Below are positions 1 to 7,871 of a stretch of DNA of 62,096 bases, piece by piece. The DNA is from JAENVT01 sp039931555 (GTDB lineage Bacteria > Actinomycetota > Acidimicrobiia > Acidimicrobiales > Ilumatobacteraceae), in contig JBDTRP010000048.1 of NCBI GenBank assembly GCA_039931555.1, forward strand, positions 1-62,096, in the 5' to 3' direction. Each line of letters starts with the position of its first letter. Position 1 is the stretch's first letter. Both the position numbers and the translations under genes were made by a program. The notes under the pieces are model-generated. The model was not told where the DNA came from and made no database searches. It was given only the letters and a program-made list of their open reading frames with translations.

Positions 1-157
1 CGCGCAACCAGATGATCTCCTCCTGGCGGCGGACCCGGCGATGGTTGTCGCCGTAGCCACCAGGACGCTCGCACACGGCGAGCTTGTCTTTCATGATCCA
101 GGTGAAGTTGCGGGGGGTGATGCCCAGCGCCCACTTGCCCCGAAGCCGCGGCGGCAT
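1..157 (-). CDS. Partial gene, phosphatase-like N-terminus
   Basis: The first 52 residues of a minus-strand gene that runs out of the window. It starts at an ATG preceded by a GGAGG box 8 nt upstream, which fixes the start well. The visible peptide has the motif PRNFTWIMKDKLAVCERPGG and later RRQEEIIWLR. From memory this N-terminus resembles actinobacterial proteins annotated as dual-specificity or tyrosine phosphatase-like, but the catalytic Cys loop lies outside the window, so the function is only a suggestion. It lies 43 nt after the tilS stop on the same strand and is probably cotranscribed with it. Confidence 0.5.
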   Translation of the reverse strand, partial: MPPRLRGKWALGITPRNFTWIMKDKLAVCERPGGYGDNHRRVRRQEEIIWLR

Positions 158-200
158 CAGCAATTTCCTCCATCGAGCGCGATCATGTCGGAACGCGAGG

Positions 201-1094
201 CTATCGGCTCAGCATCACCGTTGGTTCGCCCAGCAGCCGTAATCGTTGCCGTGATCGCTCGACGCGCCGGCCGCCACCGATGTCGCAGCCGCTCGCCTGG
301 CCGCCGGCGACGCGCAACACGCGCTCGACCGTGGCCGCGTCAGGTGGGTGATCTGTGGTCAGCCAGCGTCGCACGGCGCGCCTGGCCAACGGGATGGGGG
401 CGGCCGCCAGCTGCTTGGCCGACGTCGGATCGATCGCTTCGGCCAGTTGGTCGAGCAGGTCGCCATCGTCTCGCAACAGCCCGGCTTGCCGGGTCAGCAC
501 CGGCACAAGGTCGCGCAGGGACAAGTCGTTCATCAGGGGCAGCAGCTCGTGGCGCACCCGGTTGCGCAGGAACGCCGGGTCGCAGTTGCTTGGGTCGTCG
601 ACGACCGTGATGCCCTGGGCACGACAGAACCGGGCAGTACTAGCCCGCCGAAGGGCGAGGATCGGTCGCCGCGGCCCGGGGCGCATCGCCGCCAGCCCTG
701 TGGTCGAAGCCCCGCGCATCAGATTGATCAGCATGGTCTCGGCCTGGTCGTCGGCGGTGTGGCCGGTCATCACGTCGTCGGGCAGCACCGCGTACCTGGC
801 CTGGCGGGCCCGGGCCTCGAGGTTCGCTCCGAGGGGCACGTCGACGGTCTCGCCGCGGAACATGGCGCCGAAACGAGCAGCGGCTGCCGACACGATCTCG
901 GCCTCCGACTCCGACCCGATGCGCAGGCCGTGGTCGACGTGCACGGCCGTGACGGTGCAACCGGCGGCGACGGCCAACACCATCAGGGTCATCGAGTCGG
1001 CGCCGCCCGAGACCGCGCAGGTGACCTGGGTGCCCGGTGGGGGGAACGTGCACTTGGCGAGCAGGGTGGTGCTGGCGAGCGCGGCGTCAAGCAA
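201..1094 (-). CDS. tilS: tRNA(Ile)-lysidine synthase TilS
   Basis: Enzyme that ligates lysine to C34 of tRNA-Ile(CAU) using ATP, so the tRNA reads AUA. The protein (297 aa) carries the N-type PP-loop SGGADS at residues 29-34, followed by HVDHGLR and the GHTADDQAET and FLRNRVRHELLP motifs typical of TilS. It is short for the family and has only a small C-terminal part beyond the catalytic core, as in many actinobacteria. The start used is a TTG whose codon overlaps the stop region of the upstream protease gene by 8 nt, which implies translational coupling; no ATG or GTG before the PP-loop is clearly better. Essential in most bacteria. Confidence 0.93.
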   Translation of the reverse strand: MLDAALASTTLLAKCTFPPPGTQVTCAVSGGADSMTLMVLAVAAGCTVTAVHVDHGLRIGSESEAEIVSAAAARFGAMFRGETVDVPLGANLEARARQARYAVLPDDVMTGHTADDQAETMLINLMRGASTTGLAAMRPGPRRPILALRRASTARFCRAQGITVVDDPSNCDPAFLRNRVRHELLPLMNDLSLRDLVPVLTRQAGLLRDDGDLLDQLAEAIDPTSAKQLAAAPIPLARRAVRRWLTTDHPPDAATVERVLRVAGGQASGCDIGGGRRVERSRQRLRLLGEPTVMLSR

Positions 1095-2157
1095 CGAGCG
1101 ACCCCAACCGATCGAGCCAGAGCTGTGGGGTGCGAATCTCGTCCAACGACGGCAGGTTGGCGGGATCGCGCCAACACACGTCGACGGCCCGGGGCCCGCC
1201 GTCGCGCTCGATCGCGGCGATGAACCGCTCGCCGGCGGCGTACTGGTTGAGCTTTCCTTCGATGCCGGTGAGGCGCAGGGTGAGGCGGCTCAACGGGTTC
1301 GATCGTCGCCGGCGAGCTTGCAGCACGGCCGCGAATCGTGGCGCCGATGGGATCAGGTCGCCGACTGCACGGCTCATGGTGACGTCGCCGTGGCCTTCGA
1401 GCAGCGACATCAACCCGGCGATCTGTTGGATCACCTCTCGCTGCTCGGGCGAGGCGATCAACCCGAACACGCCGCTGTCGCGGACGCGCTGGCGGGCCTG
1501 CTCGCGATCACTGAACGCTTCGCGAATCGACTCCAGGAGCCGCCGCGGATCCGGGTTGGCCAGACGCACGCTGGTGTCGACCAGCCCGGTGAAGTGAGCG
1601 CGCATCCAGGGCACACCGGTGAATTGAGCGCGGTGGGTCAACTCGTGCAGCAGCACCCAGGTGCGGAACTCCACCGGATCGAAGCCGAATCGCTTCTCCA
1701 GCCCGGCGAGGTTGGGGCCGACCATGTACACCGCGTCGTCGGCGTCGTCGCGGCCGACCAGGAGGTCGTACTGGCCCAACACCCTGGTGCTCATCCACCC
1801 GAGCAACGCACCCAGTTCTGCCCCGGCCAACTGGCGGCTGATCGAGGCCACCTTGCCCTTCGTCGGGATCTTCGCCGCCCACTGCTCGATCAGCGGCGCG
1901 AGGAGGTGCTGGAACGAGGCAATGTTGGCGCGGATCCATCCCGGCCGATCGATCAGACCCACCTTCGCCGGGCCCGACAGCGAGCGCAATCCCGTGGTGG
2001 CCTCGATCTGATCCTCGAGTCGCGGGATCATCGCGGTGAGGTCGACGATCGGTGCGGCGTGACCCGCGCCCGACTGGTGGTCGGTGTGGCGCGCTGCGAT
2101 GCGCGTGGCGATCTGCTCGGCGCGGCGCCAGTCGATCGGCGACTCAGCGGCTGCCAC
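1087..2157 (-). CDS. Zinc-dependent metalloprotease (DUF2342/TIGR03624-like)
   Basis: A predicted soluble zinc hydrolase of the actinobacterial family usually annotated as zinc-dependent metalloprotease or coenzyme-F420-biosynthesis-associated protein; its substrate is unknown. The HExxH motif is HELTH at residues 171-175, preceded by FRTWVLL and followed by RAQFTGVPW. I place the start at a GTG giving 356 aa (VAAAESPIDW). The frame stays open much further upstream, but that extension is Arg-rich and covers the small membrane gene on the same strand. It lies 11 nt after that gene and overlaps tilS by 8 nt, so the three look like one operon. Family neighbours in other actinobacteria also include tilS. 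Confidence 0.82.
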   Translation of the reverse strand: MAAAESPIDWRRAEQIATRIAARHTDHQSGAGHAAPIVDLTAMIPRLEDQIEATTGLRSLSGPAKVGLIDRPGWIRANIASFQHLLAPLIEQWAAKIPTKGKVASISRQLAGAELGALLGWMSTRVLGQYDLLVGRDDADDAVYMVGPNLAGLEKRFGFDPVEFRTWVLLHELTHRAQFTGVPWMRAHFTGLVDTSVRLANPDPRRLLESIREAFSDREQARQRVRDSGVFGLIASPEQREVIQQIAGLMSLLEGHGDVTMSRAVGDLIPSAPRFAAVLQARRRRSNPLSRLTLRLTGIEGKLNQYAAGERFIAAIERDGGPRAVDVCWRDPANLPSLDEIRTPQLWLDRLGSLVA

Positions 2158-2168
2158 GGCGTGCCCGG

Positions 2169-2309
2169 TTACTCTTCGCGGTTTCGCTTCGAGGGGAACT
2201 GCGGGGCGCTGACCTTCTTCAGGTAGCCGCCGATCAGGCCGACGACAGCGAGGATCGACACTGCGAGCAGGAGGACGCCGAGCCAGAAGTGAAAGATGAC
2301 CGCTGTCAT
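2169..2309 (-). CDS. 46-aa single-pass membrane peptide
   Basis: A short gene encoding 46 residues: MTAVIFHFWLGVLLLAVSIL, then AVVGLIGGYLKKV and a charged tail ending KRNREE. One transmembrane helix spans about residues 5-30, with a basic-rich C-terminus that would face the cytoplasm. It begins at an ATG with no strong ribosome-binding site and ends 11 nt before the protease start, on the same strand. The clean hydrophobic segment followed by a polar tail and the tight spacing argue for a real gene. I know no function; a role with the neighbouring protease (membrane anchor or regulator) is inference from position only. Confidence 0.66.
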   Translation of the reverse strand: MTAVIFHFWLGVLLLAVSILAVVGLIGGYLKKVSAPQFPSKRNREE

Positions 2310-2351
2310 GCCGGCCAGCGTAGCCAGCGGTCGCGGAACTCGTGAACTCTG

Positions 2352-2603
2352 TCAGCCGATGCGGCCGTCGCCATCGAAATCCTCGTTGAAGCACTGTTCG
2401 ATGCGTGACAGCAGGCCGGGTGGCATCTCGTCGTTGCGACACTTGGCGGCGATGACCGAGCGCAGTTCGGCGTGGAAGTCGAAGGCCTGCAGGCAGTCGG
2501 TGCATCCTTCGAGGTGAGAGTGGATGGCCTGGTGACCACCTTCGGACAGCGCGCCGTCGAGAAACGCCTCGAGCTCACGGATCGTCTCGTTGCAGTCAGC
2601 CAT
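2352..2603 (-). CDS. rsrA: Zinc-binding anti-sigma factor, RsrA-like
   Basis: An 83-aa member of the ZAS anti-sigma family, which holds an ECF sigma factor inactive until thiol oxidation forms a disulfide and expels zinc. The signature H-x3-C-x2-C is present as HLEGCTDC (H30, C34, C37), with a further Cys at position 4 matching the N-terminal Cys of RsrA, plus later Cys at about 55 and 71. Its start codon overlaps the end of the sigma gene by 8 nt, the usual arrangement that keeps sigma and anti-sigma in proportion. The pairing with a SigR-type sigma suggests a mycothiol-dependent redox response. Confidence 0.88.
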   Translation of the reverse strand: MADCNETIRELEAFLDGALSEGGHQAIHSHLEGCTDCLQAFDFHAELRSVIAAKCRNDEMPPGLLSRIEQCFNEDFDGDGRIG

Positions 2604-3189
2604 TGGTCGGTTCTTTCACGTGCTGGTCGTCATCAGCGGCAAGCATGCCGCGCTGCTCGGCAAAGTCGTACAACTTCTTGTGCATCGCTTTTCTTCCCCG
2701 ATGGAGGCGTGACATCACGGTGCCGATGGGGACTTCCGTCATCTCGGCGATCTCCTTGTACGAAAATCCTTCCACGTCGGCAAGCAACACCGGGATGCGA
2801 AATGCGTCCGGCAACTCCTCCAATGCCGTCTTCACCTCATCGTCGGTGAACAGTTCCAGCAGCGTGTCTTCTGCGCTGCGGCTCAACGTGCCGAGGTTCC
2901 CGACACGGCGATAGAGATAGAGATCCTCGACATCGTCGAGGTCCGTCTCCACCGGGCGACGCTGCTTGGCGCGATAGGTGTTGATGTACTGGTTGGTCAT
3001 GATGCGGAACAACCACGCGCGCAGGTTGGTGCCGTCCTCGAAACTGGCGTAGCTGCGGTAGGCGCGCAGGTAGGTCTCCTGCACGAGGTCTTCGGCGTCG
3101 GAACTGTTTCGAGTCATGCGCAGCGCCGCGCTGTACAGCTGCGGTGCGTATTGCATCGCCTGCTCGGTGAACTGTGTGCGATCTGCCAC
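2596..3189 (-). CDS. sigR: ECF sigma factor, SigR/SigH (SigE-type) family
   Basis: A 197-aa RNA polymerase sigma factor of the group regulated by RsrA-type anti-sigmas, directing thiol-oxidative and heat stress genes. Region 2 is visible as SSDAEDLVQETYLRAYRSY with the promoter-melting stretch LRAWLFRIMTNQYINTYR. Region 4 is LPDAFRIPVLLADVEGFSYK followed by EIAEMTEVPIGTVMSRLHRG. The start is a GTG that sits 7 nt after a TAGGGT box and has no Shine-Dalgarno sequence, so the mRNA is probably leaderless. The overlap with rsrA and the family match make the assignment firm; which genes it controls here cannot be seen. Confidence 0.92.
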   Translation of the reverse strand: MADRTQFTEQAMQYAPQLYSAALRMTRNSSDAEDLVQETYLRAYRSYASFEDGTNLRAWLFRIMTNQYINTYRAKQRRPVETDLDDVEDLYLYRRVGNLGTLSRSAEDTLLELFTDDEVKTALEELPDAFRIPVLLADVEGFSYKEIAEMTEVPIGTVMSRLHRGRKAMHKKLYDFAEQRGMLAADDDQHVKEPTNG

Positions 3190-3196
3190 GTCGTCG

Positions 3197-3202
3197 ACCC
3201 TA
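3197..3202 (-). promoter_or_regulatory. -10 box (TAGGGT) of sigR, leaderless start
   Basis: TAGGGT read on the minus strand ends 7 nt before the GTG of sigR. Transcription would begin at or next to the start codon. No convincing -35 element was recognised. Confidence 0.45.
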
Positions 3203-3236
3203 GCCCCGTCGGCGAACGGGTGCAGGTGGTCGCGGC

Positions 3237-3263
3237 GTGACCGTCGTGACGACGGTCAGCGTG
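3237..3263. repeat. 27-nt palindromic direct repeat, copy 1
   Basis: Core GACCGTCGTGACGACGGTC is a near-perfect inverted repeat. The 27-nt unit matches the copy at 4230-4256 at 24 of 27 positions. This copy overlaps the stop codon of the AbiEi-like gene and could act as its terminator stem. The two copies bracket that gene. Confidence 0.7.
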
Positions 3264-4176
3264 CGGCCACGCCTGAGGTTCGGAGCGTGTCGAGGATGTA
3301 GTCGGGATTCGACATCACGTCGACGGTCGTGAATTCGAGAACGGTCTTGCCGATCTGCTGCAGGGCATTGCGCCGACGTGCGTCCTTCTGGCGATCTCGG
3401 TCCGAGGTGTGCCCGAGCCGGCCGCTGACCTCGACGATCACGTTCGTCGTGTTGAACTCGAAGTCGACTCGCATTGCGCGTCCGTCGGCGGCGTACGAGA
3501 TCTGGCACGCCGGCCTCGGCAGGCGTGCCGAGCGGAGCAGCCCGAGGAATCGGCGTTCGAGGAAGGACTCACCGCCACTATCGAGGAGGAGCTCTCGCAA
3601 CATTCGGATGCCGCGACGCCCGGGTGCCAGTTCGCTGATGCGTTTGGTCAGTCGAGGAAGTGAGGTCAACCGAAGCCGAATGGCCGAGTCAATCGCGTTC
3701 TCGATCCCACCCGCGGTGTGGTGCGCTGCGGCGAGATCGATGATCGTGCGAGTGGCCGATGTGGTGCGTACCCCATCGCGGGTGAGCAGATCCGTGGTGC
3801 TCCACCGGCGAGTCGTGTGCAGTCGCACGCTGGGGTCGAGTGATCTGCGGATGCGTGGGACGACGAACTCGATACGGTCGTCACCGAATCCTTCGAGCCC
3901 CCACCACCGCGCAGCCGTCGGGCCGAACAGCGCGGCATCGCGCCCGAGCGAGAGCGCCGCGGCACGCACCCTCAGCTCCCATGTGGACGGTGTGGCCCGA
4001 TGCCGGAACACGTTGTCCGCCGCGGACAGCCACGTCCCGTCATCGATCCGATCACACCACTGCTGTGAGCTCAACCCACACGCCGTCACATCCTCACGGG
4101 TGACGAGATGGTGATGTGCCCCCGCCCGATCGATCAGTCGAAGATCCTGCTTCCTCACACCCACACAGAGGTACAC
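3256..4176 (-). CDS. AbiEi-like / DUF559 (Vsr-fold) protein
   Basis: A 306-aa protein. The N-terminal part (about 8-110) resembles the AbiEi-type antitoxin winged-helix region: QDLRLIDRAGAHHHLVTRED, then WLSAADNVFRHRATPSTWEL. The C-terminal part (about 200-300) resembles the DUF559/Vsr-like endonuclease fold: VDFEFNTTNVIVEVSGRLGH, DRQKDARRRNAL and a final VLEFTTVDV, in which the Asp, Glu and Lys/Gln-rich pattern fits a PD-(D/E)xK-type core. Such two-part proteins are common, numerous and poorly characterised in actinobacteria; some are linked to abortive infection systems, but no AbiEii toxin gene is adjacent here. The start is a GTG; another GTG six codons later is possible. Flanking 27-nt repeats suggest it may have been gained or duplicated. 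Confidence 0.72.
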   Translation of the reverse strand: MYLCVGVRKQDLRLIDRAGAHHHLVTREDVTACGLSSQQWCDRIDDGTWLSAADNVFRHRATPSTWELRVRAAALSLGRDAALFGPTAARWWGLEGFGDDRIEFVVPRIRRSLDPSVRLHTTRRWSTTDLLTRDGVRTTSATRTIIDLAAAHHTAGGIENAIDSAIRLRLTSLPRLTKRISELAPGRRGIRMLRELLLDSGGESFLERRFLGLLRSARLPRPACQISYAADGRAMRVDFEFNTTNVIVEVSGRLGHTSDRDRQKDARRRNALQQIGKTVLEFTTVDVMSNPDYILDTLRTSGVAAR

Positions 4177-4229
4177 CGGAACGGTCGAAGCGGAAGGCGA
4201 GCCTGCGTCGGCCCTGGGTTGGCCGTTGC

Positions 4230-4256
4230 GTGACCGTCGTGGTGACGGTCAGCATG
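4230..4256. repeat. 27-nt palindromic direct repeat, copy 2
   Basis: Second copy of the repeat at 3237-3263, same orientation, three mismatches (two in the loop, one near the end). It lies in the 124-nt gap between the AbiEi-like gene and the MarR gene. Confidence 0.7.
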
Positions 4257-4300
4257 TGACCACCTGATGATTTGGGCGGTGGATGAGGGTGGCGAGTGGG

Positions 4301-4801
4301 TCAGGCGGTGACGTCGGCGCGATTCGCGACGAACGCGTCGACGGCAGACACGAAGCGCTCGAGCATGTCGGCGAGGACCGGGCGCTCCTCCGGCGTGAAC
4401 GCGCCGAGCATGTGGGTCATCAGCAGCCCGCGGCGGGCGTTGACGTCGGCGTGCCTCGACCGCCCGGCCTCGGTGATCTCGACCATGACGACGCGACCAT
4501 CGCCGTCGTTGGTCGAGCGCGAAGCCAGCCCCGCGCTCACCAGGCGTTGCACGGCGCGGGTCGCGGTCGAAGGGTCGATGCGCAGGGCTTCGGCGAGATC
4601 GCTCATCCGCCACAACGATTGGCGGGCGAGCAGATCGAGCGAATCCATCTGACCTTGCTCGAGTGCTTCGTCGCCGGTGCCGAGCAGGTAGTCGCGTAGG
4701 GCTCCCATGGCCGCTCCGCGGCGGATCTGCACCCACGAGGCGCCGATTCGCACGGCGAGCTCGTACATCTCGCGTTGGTGCAGATCGACCGAGGATTCCA
4801 T
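4301..4801 (-). CDS. MarR-family transcriptional regulator
   Basis: A 166-aa winged-helix regulator. The DNA-binding part is recognisable as LARQSLWRMSDLAEALRIDP, then STATRAVQRLVSAGLASR, with the wing as DGRVVMVEITEAGR. The start chosen is the ATG giving MESSVDLHQREMYELAVRIG; the frame remains open upstream but would run into the acyltransferase gene end and is Arg/Pro-rich. A TACCCT box lies 10 nt before this ATG. There is no adjacent gene divergently placed as an obvious target, so its ligand and regulon are unknown. Gene order suggests separate transcription from the upstream acyltransferase gene. Confidence 0.85.
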   Translation of the reverse strand: MESSVDLHQREMYELAVRIGASWVQIRRGAAMGALRDYLLGTGDEALEQGQMDSLDLLARQSLWRMSDLAEALRIDPSTATRAVQRLVSAGLASRSTNDGDGRVVMVEITEAGRSRHADVNARRGLLMTHMLGAFTPEERPVLADMLERFVSAVDAFVANRADVTA

Positions 4802-4868
4802 GAAGACAGCAAGGGTACAAGCGAGGGTTGGGTGCCCCAGAAGTCGGAACGAGCGCCCCCGACGTACC

Positions 4869-6866
4869 TCAGCCAGGTGGCGGCTGGGCGGCCCACGAGG
4901 CGATGAGGTCGGCGTAGGTCTGCTTCGCCGCGGCCGAGACGAGGTGGATGCCATCGCTGGCCATACCGGAGATCTTCGGCACGAAGTCGGCCCAGTACCC
5001 GATCTGCACGTTGGGGTACTTGCCAGGCAACCCGAGGATCCGGGCGTTGTTGCTGTCGATCCAGGCGCGGTCGGCGCGCACTGTCAGGAACCACACCGAC
5101 TTGACCTCTTCCGGTGGCAGGTTGGCCATGATCGCCGCGAACGTCTCGTCGGAGACCTCTCCGTTGGTTCCGATGTGGATCACGACGGTGTTGCCCAGGC
5201 GCCCTGCAGCGCGCAGTTGGGTCAACAACGCCACGACCTCTTTGCCCTGCCGGCTCTCTTCCGCATCGACCACGAACCCCTTGGCCTCCAACTGTGCCTT
5301 GGCCCCGAGCATGACCGACTCGCCGATCGCGATCGGGGGGCGCTGTTCGAGGGGAAGCGTCGTGCTGGTGGTGGACGACGATGATGTGGTCGACGCCGTG
5401 CTCTGCGGGGCCACCGTGTCGCCGGCGACCGATCCAGTCGTTGCCTCGGGCAGCGAGGTGTCGGTGGGCGCGACCGGGTCGGTGGCCGCCGACGCGGCCG
5501 CGAGGTCACACTCGACCTGACCGACGCACTTGTTGGGCGCGAGGGCGATGCTGACACCGGCGAATCCGGCCAAGCCGATCGAAACCAGCAACACGCCGAC
5601 GAGGCGTCGTCGCTGGCGATACACGTCGGCGGGCCGCGGTTGGCGGCGGTTGCGAATGCTCTCGCCGATGCGACCTTGCCGGATCGGCAGTTCGATGAAT
5701 CGGTAGCTCGCCTCGGTGATCGGCAGCGTGAGAGCGATGGCGATGACGAACTGCGCCGGCGTGAGCGCCTTGCCCGCTTCGCGACGCATGATCTGATAGA
5801 TCGGCCAGTGGTAGATGTACAACCCGTAGCTGCGGGTGCCGACCCAGTTCAGCGCCGGGATTCCGAGCCCGCGACCCAACCTGCTGCGCTCGTGAGTGAC
5901 GCCGGCGATCACCAAGACGGTGGCGATGCCGGTCAGCAAGAACCCACCCTGGAACAGGGCCGAATCGAACCGGATTCCGAACTGCCGCCCGCCCACCGAC
6001 AGCCACATCGTCCAGGTCAGCCAACCGAGCAGCAGCAGGCCGACCACGCCGGCCCCGTCGAGGAGGAGCGCCTTGTTGTGCATCGTGCCGTGTGCCAGGT
6101 CCCGTGGTCGCCACACCATTGCGAACGCGGACCCGAGCAGCAGGCCACCGGCTCGGCTGAACGTGCCGAGGTAGAGCGACTCGTTGATGCTGATGCAACG
6201 ACCGAGCAACGACCAGTAGCCCTCGCGCTGATCGACCGTGCACGTTGCCGCTACATCACCGTTGTGGAACAGCAGTGCCACCGCCGCGGCGACGATCAGG
6301 CTGGCGCCGGCCAACCACAAGGCGACCCGCGGCAAGTCGCGCCCGCCGCGACGAACGAGGATCGCCACCATCACGAGCGGCCACAGCAGATAGAACTGCT
6401 CCTCGACCGCCAGCGACCACAGGTGCCGCAGCGGCACGAACGCCTCGTTGGCGGTGTACCCCTGACCGACGATGATCTGGTACCAGTTGCTGACGTAGAG
6501 GATGCCACCGGCGAAATCGCCCCGCGTTCGGCCCATGGGCGTTCGGCGGAACGCTGTCATGAACACGGCAAGGGCGGCGAGCATCACGAACAACGCCGGC
6601 AGCAGTCGGCGGAAGCGATGCAACCAGAAGCGCCGCAGGTTGATGTGCCCGTCGCGTTCGAACTCTCCGATCAACAGCAGCGTGATGAGGTAGCCACTGA
6701 TGACGAAGAACACCTCGACGCCGAGGAAGCCACCCGACAGCCATTCGTGATTGGCGTGATAGATCATCACCGCGACCACGGCGACCGCACGCAATCCGTC
6801 GAGTCCAGGCAGATACGGCAACCGGCCGATCTGGCCCGGCGGAGTGCGCGTGACCGAGGTAGACAT
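4869..6866 (-). CDS. Acyltransferase-3 / SGNH-like membrane protein (OafA type)
   Basis: A 665-aa two-part protein that probably O-acylates a surface polysaccharide or glycolipid. The N-terminal half (to about 390) is an Acyltransferase_3 domain with about ten membrane segments; it opens LPYLPGLDGLRAVAVVAVMI and carries GFLGVEVFFVISGYLITLLL and the R-rich HRFRRLLPALF loop. A Ser/Thr/Pro-rich linker of about 60 residues follows, then an SGNH-hydrolase-like domain with GESVMLGA in place of the usual GDS, HIGTNG, and the catalytic pair in DGIHL. The start is the second in-frame Met (MSTSVTRT), which has GAGGG 4 nt upstream; an ATG seven codons earlier is the alternative. No glycan cluster is adjacent. 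Confidence 0.85.
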   Translation of the reverse strand: MSTSVTRTPPGQIGRLPYLPGLDGLRAVAVVAVMIYHANHEWLSGGFLGVEVFFVISGYLITLLLIGEFERDGHINLRRFWLHRFRRLLPALFVMLAALAVFMTAFRRTPMGRTRGDFAGGILYVSNWYQIIVGQGYTANEAFVPLRHLWSLAVEEQFYLLWPLVMVAILVRRGGRDLPRVALWLAGASLIVAAAVALLFHNGDVAATCTVDQREGYWSLLGRCISINESLYLGTFSRAGGLLLGSAFAMVWRPRDLAHGTMHNKALLLDGAGVVGLLLLGWLTWTMWLSVGGRQFGIRFDSALFQGGFLLTGIATVLVIAGVTHERSRLGRGLGIPALNWVGTRSYGLYIYHWPIYQIMRREAGKALTPAQFVIAIALTLPITEASYRFIELPIRQGRIGESIRNRRQPRPADVYRQRRRLVGVLLVSIGLAGFAGVSIALAPNKCVGQVECDLAAASAATDPVAPTDTSLPEATTGSVAGDTVAPQSTASTTSSSSTTSTTLPLEQRPPIAIGESVMLGAKAQLEAKGFVVDAEESRQGKEVVALLTQLRAAGRLGNTVVIHIGTNGEVSDETFAAIMANLPPEEVKSVWFLTVRADRAWIDSNNARILGLPGKYPNVQIGYWADFVPKISGMASDGIHLVSAAAKQTYADLIASWAAQPPPG

Positions 6867-7010
6867 CGAACCCTCAGTATCGTTCATGAACCGATACCGG
6901 TGGGGCCCAGCGGAACACCAGTGATTCGCCAGTACTCGTCGTGGTGGAAGCGACCGAGACGATCGCGAGGAAGTCGAACGTCGATGGCGCCAGGCGAGGC
7001 CGCCTCGTGT

Positions 7011-7748
7011 TCAAGGGAGAATTGAGGGAGGTGGGGTTCCGCTAGCTGGGGTTTCGCCGGTTTCGACGAGGGTGCGGGCGACTTCTCGGAGTTTGATGTT
7101 GAGATGTTGCGAGGCGCGGCGCAAGACGTCGAACGCTTGGTCACCGGTGATGCGCTCCCGTTCGATCAGGATGCCTTGGGCCTGTCCGATCAGTTCGCGG
7201 GTGCGCAGGGCGTCGTGGAGGTTCGCGTAGCGTTGCTCGTCGTCGGCTCGTTCTTCGGCGGCGTCGAGGGCGAGCCCGGCGAGCGTGGCGAAGATCAATC
7301 CCTTGGCGCGGTCGGTCGTCCCGAACGCGGCCGGCAGGCGGGCGTACAGATTGAGGGCGCTGACGGGCTGGTCGGACAATCGGTAGGCAAGGACGCTGCG
7401 AATTCCTGCGTGGGCGGCGGCCGGACCGAATCGCGGCCAACGGGGGTCGTCGGCAAGGTCCGCCGCATAGGAGCTCCCTCCCTGCGACACGGCGTCGAGA
7501 CACGGGCCCTCGTTGGTGGCGAACTGCAGTTCGTCGAGTTCGACGACGATTGAGTCGCTGGCCGCTGCGGAGATCACCCGATCGTCTCGGATCACGAAGA
7601 TCCCGGCCGCGTCGCAGCCGTCGATGGTGGCGACGGCGAGGTTGACGGTGAGCTGGAGGGCTCCTGCGACGGACCCTGGTGCGAAGAGGGCGCGAGCCAC
7701 CTCGGAGAGGTCGCGCTCGAGTTGGTCGGTCGAGTCGTACTCGGACAC
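7011..7748 (-). CDS. GAF-ANTAR sensor/antiterminator
   Basis: A 245-aa protein with an N-terminal GAF domain (about 20-160) and a C-terminal ANTAR domain (about 175-235). The ANTAR part reads ANLHDALRTRELIGQAQGIL and later GDQAFDVLRRASQHLNIKLR, which keeps the helical RNA-binding pattern; ANTAR proteins bind two-hairpin RNA elements and prevent termination. The GAF ligand is unknown. The GTG start lies 6 nt after TAGAGT, so this looks leaderless. It is divergent from a second, STAS-bearing GAF-ANTAR gene, and the two GAF domains are clearly related (NEGPCLDAVSQGG against GEGPCLSAATEGH), so they probably arose by duplication. Confidence 0.87.
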   Translation of the reverse strand: MSEYDSTDQLERDLSEVARALFAPGSVAGALQLTVNLAVATIDGCDAAGIFVIRDDRVISAAASDSIVVELDELQFATNEGPCLDAVSQGGSSYAADLADDPRWPRFGPAAAHAGIRSVLAYRLSDQPVSALNLYARLPAAFGTTDRAKGLIFATLAGLALDAAEERADDEQRYANLHDALRTRELIGQAQGILIERERITGDQAFDVLRRASQHLNIKLREVARTLVETGETPASGTPPPSILP

Positions 7749-7754
7749 GGAACC

Positions 7755-7760
7755 ACTCTA
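7755..7760 (-). promoter_or_regulatory. -10 box (TAGAGT) of GAF-ANTAR gene
   Basis: TAGAGT on the minus strand ends 6 nt before the GTG at 7748; predicted leaderless transcript. No clear -35. Confidence 0.45.
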
Positions 7761-7871
7761 GGGCTTTCAGGCGCGAGCCGCTTGCGACGGAGGGTTGGCT
7801 GGTAGCATGTGGTTTCCTTCGACAGCGAGGGTTTCGGCGTTTCGGCGTCTCTTTGTTTCGAAAGGCCATTG

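Noticed and set aside
355..2226. Long plus-strand open frame over tilS and the protease gene
   Set aside because: Arg/Ser-rich shadow of two recognised minus-strand genes; high GC keeps antisense frames open.
3256..4176. A complete AbiE toxin-antitoxin pair
   Set aside because: Only an AbiEi/DUF559-like gene is present; no nucleotidyltransferase (AbiEii) gene adjoins it.
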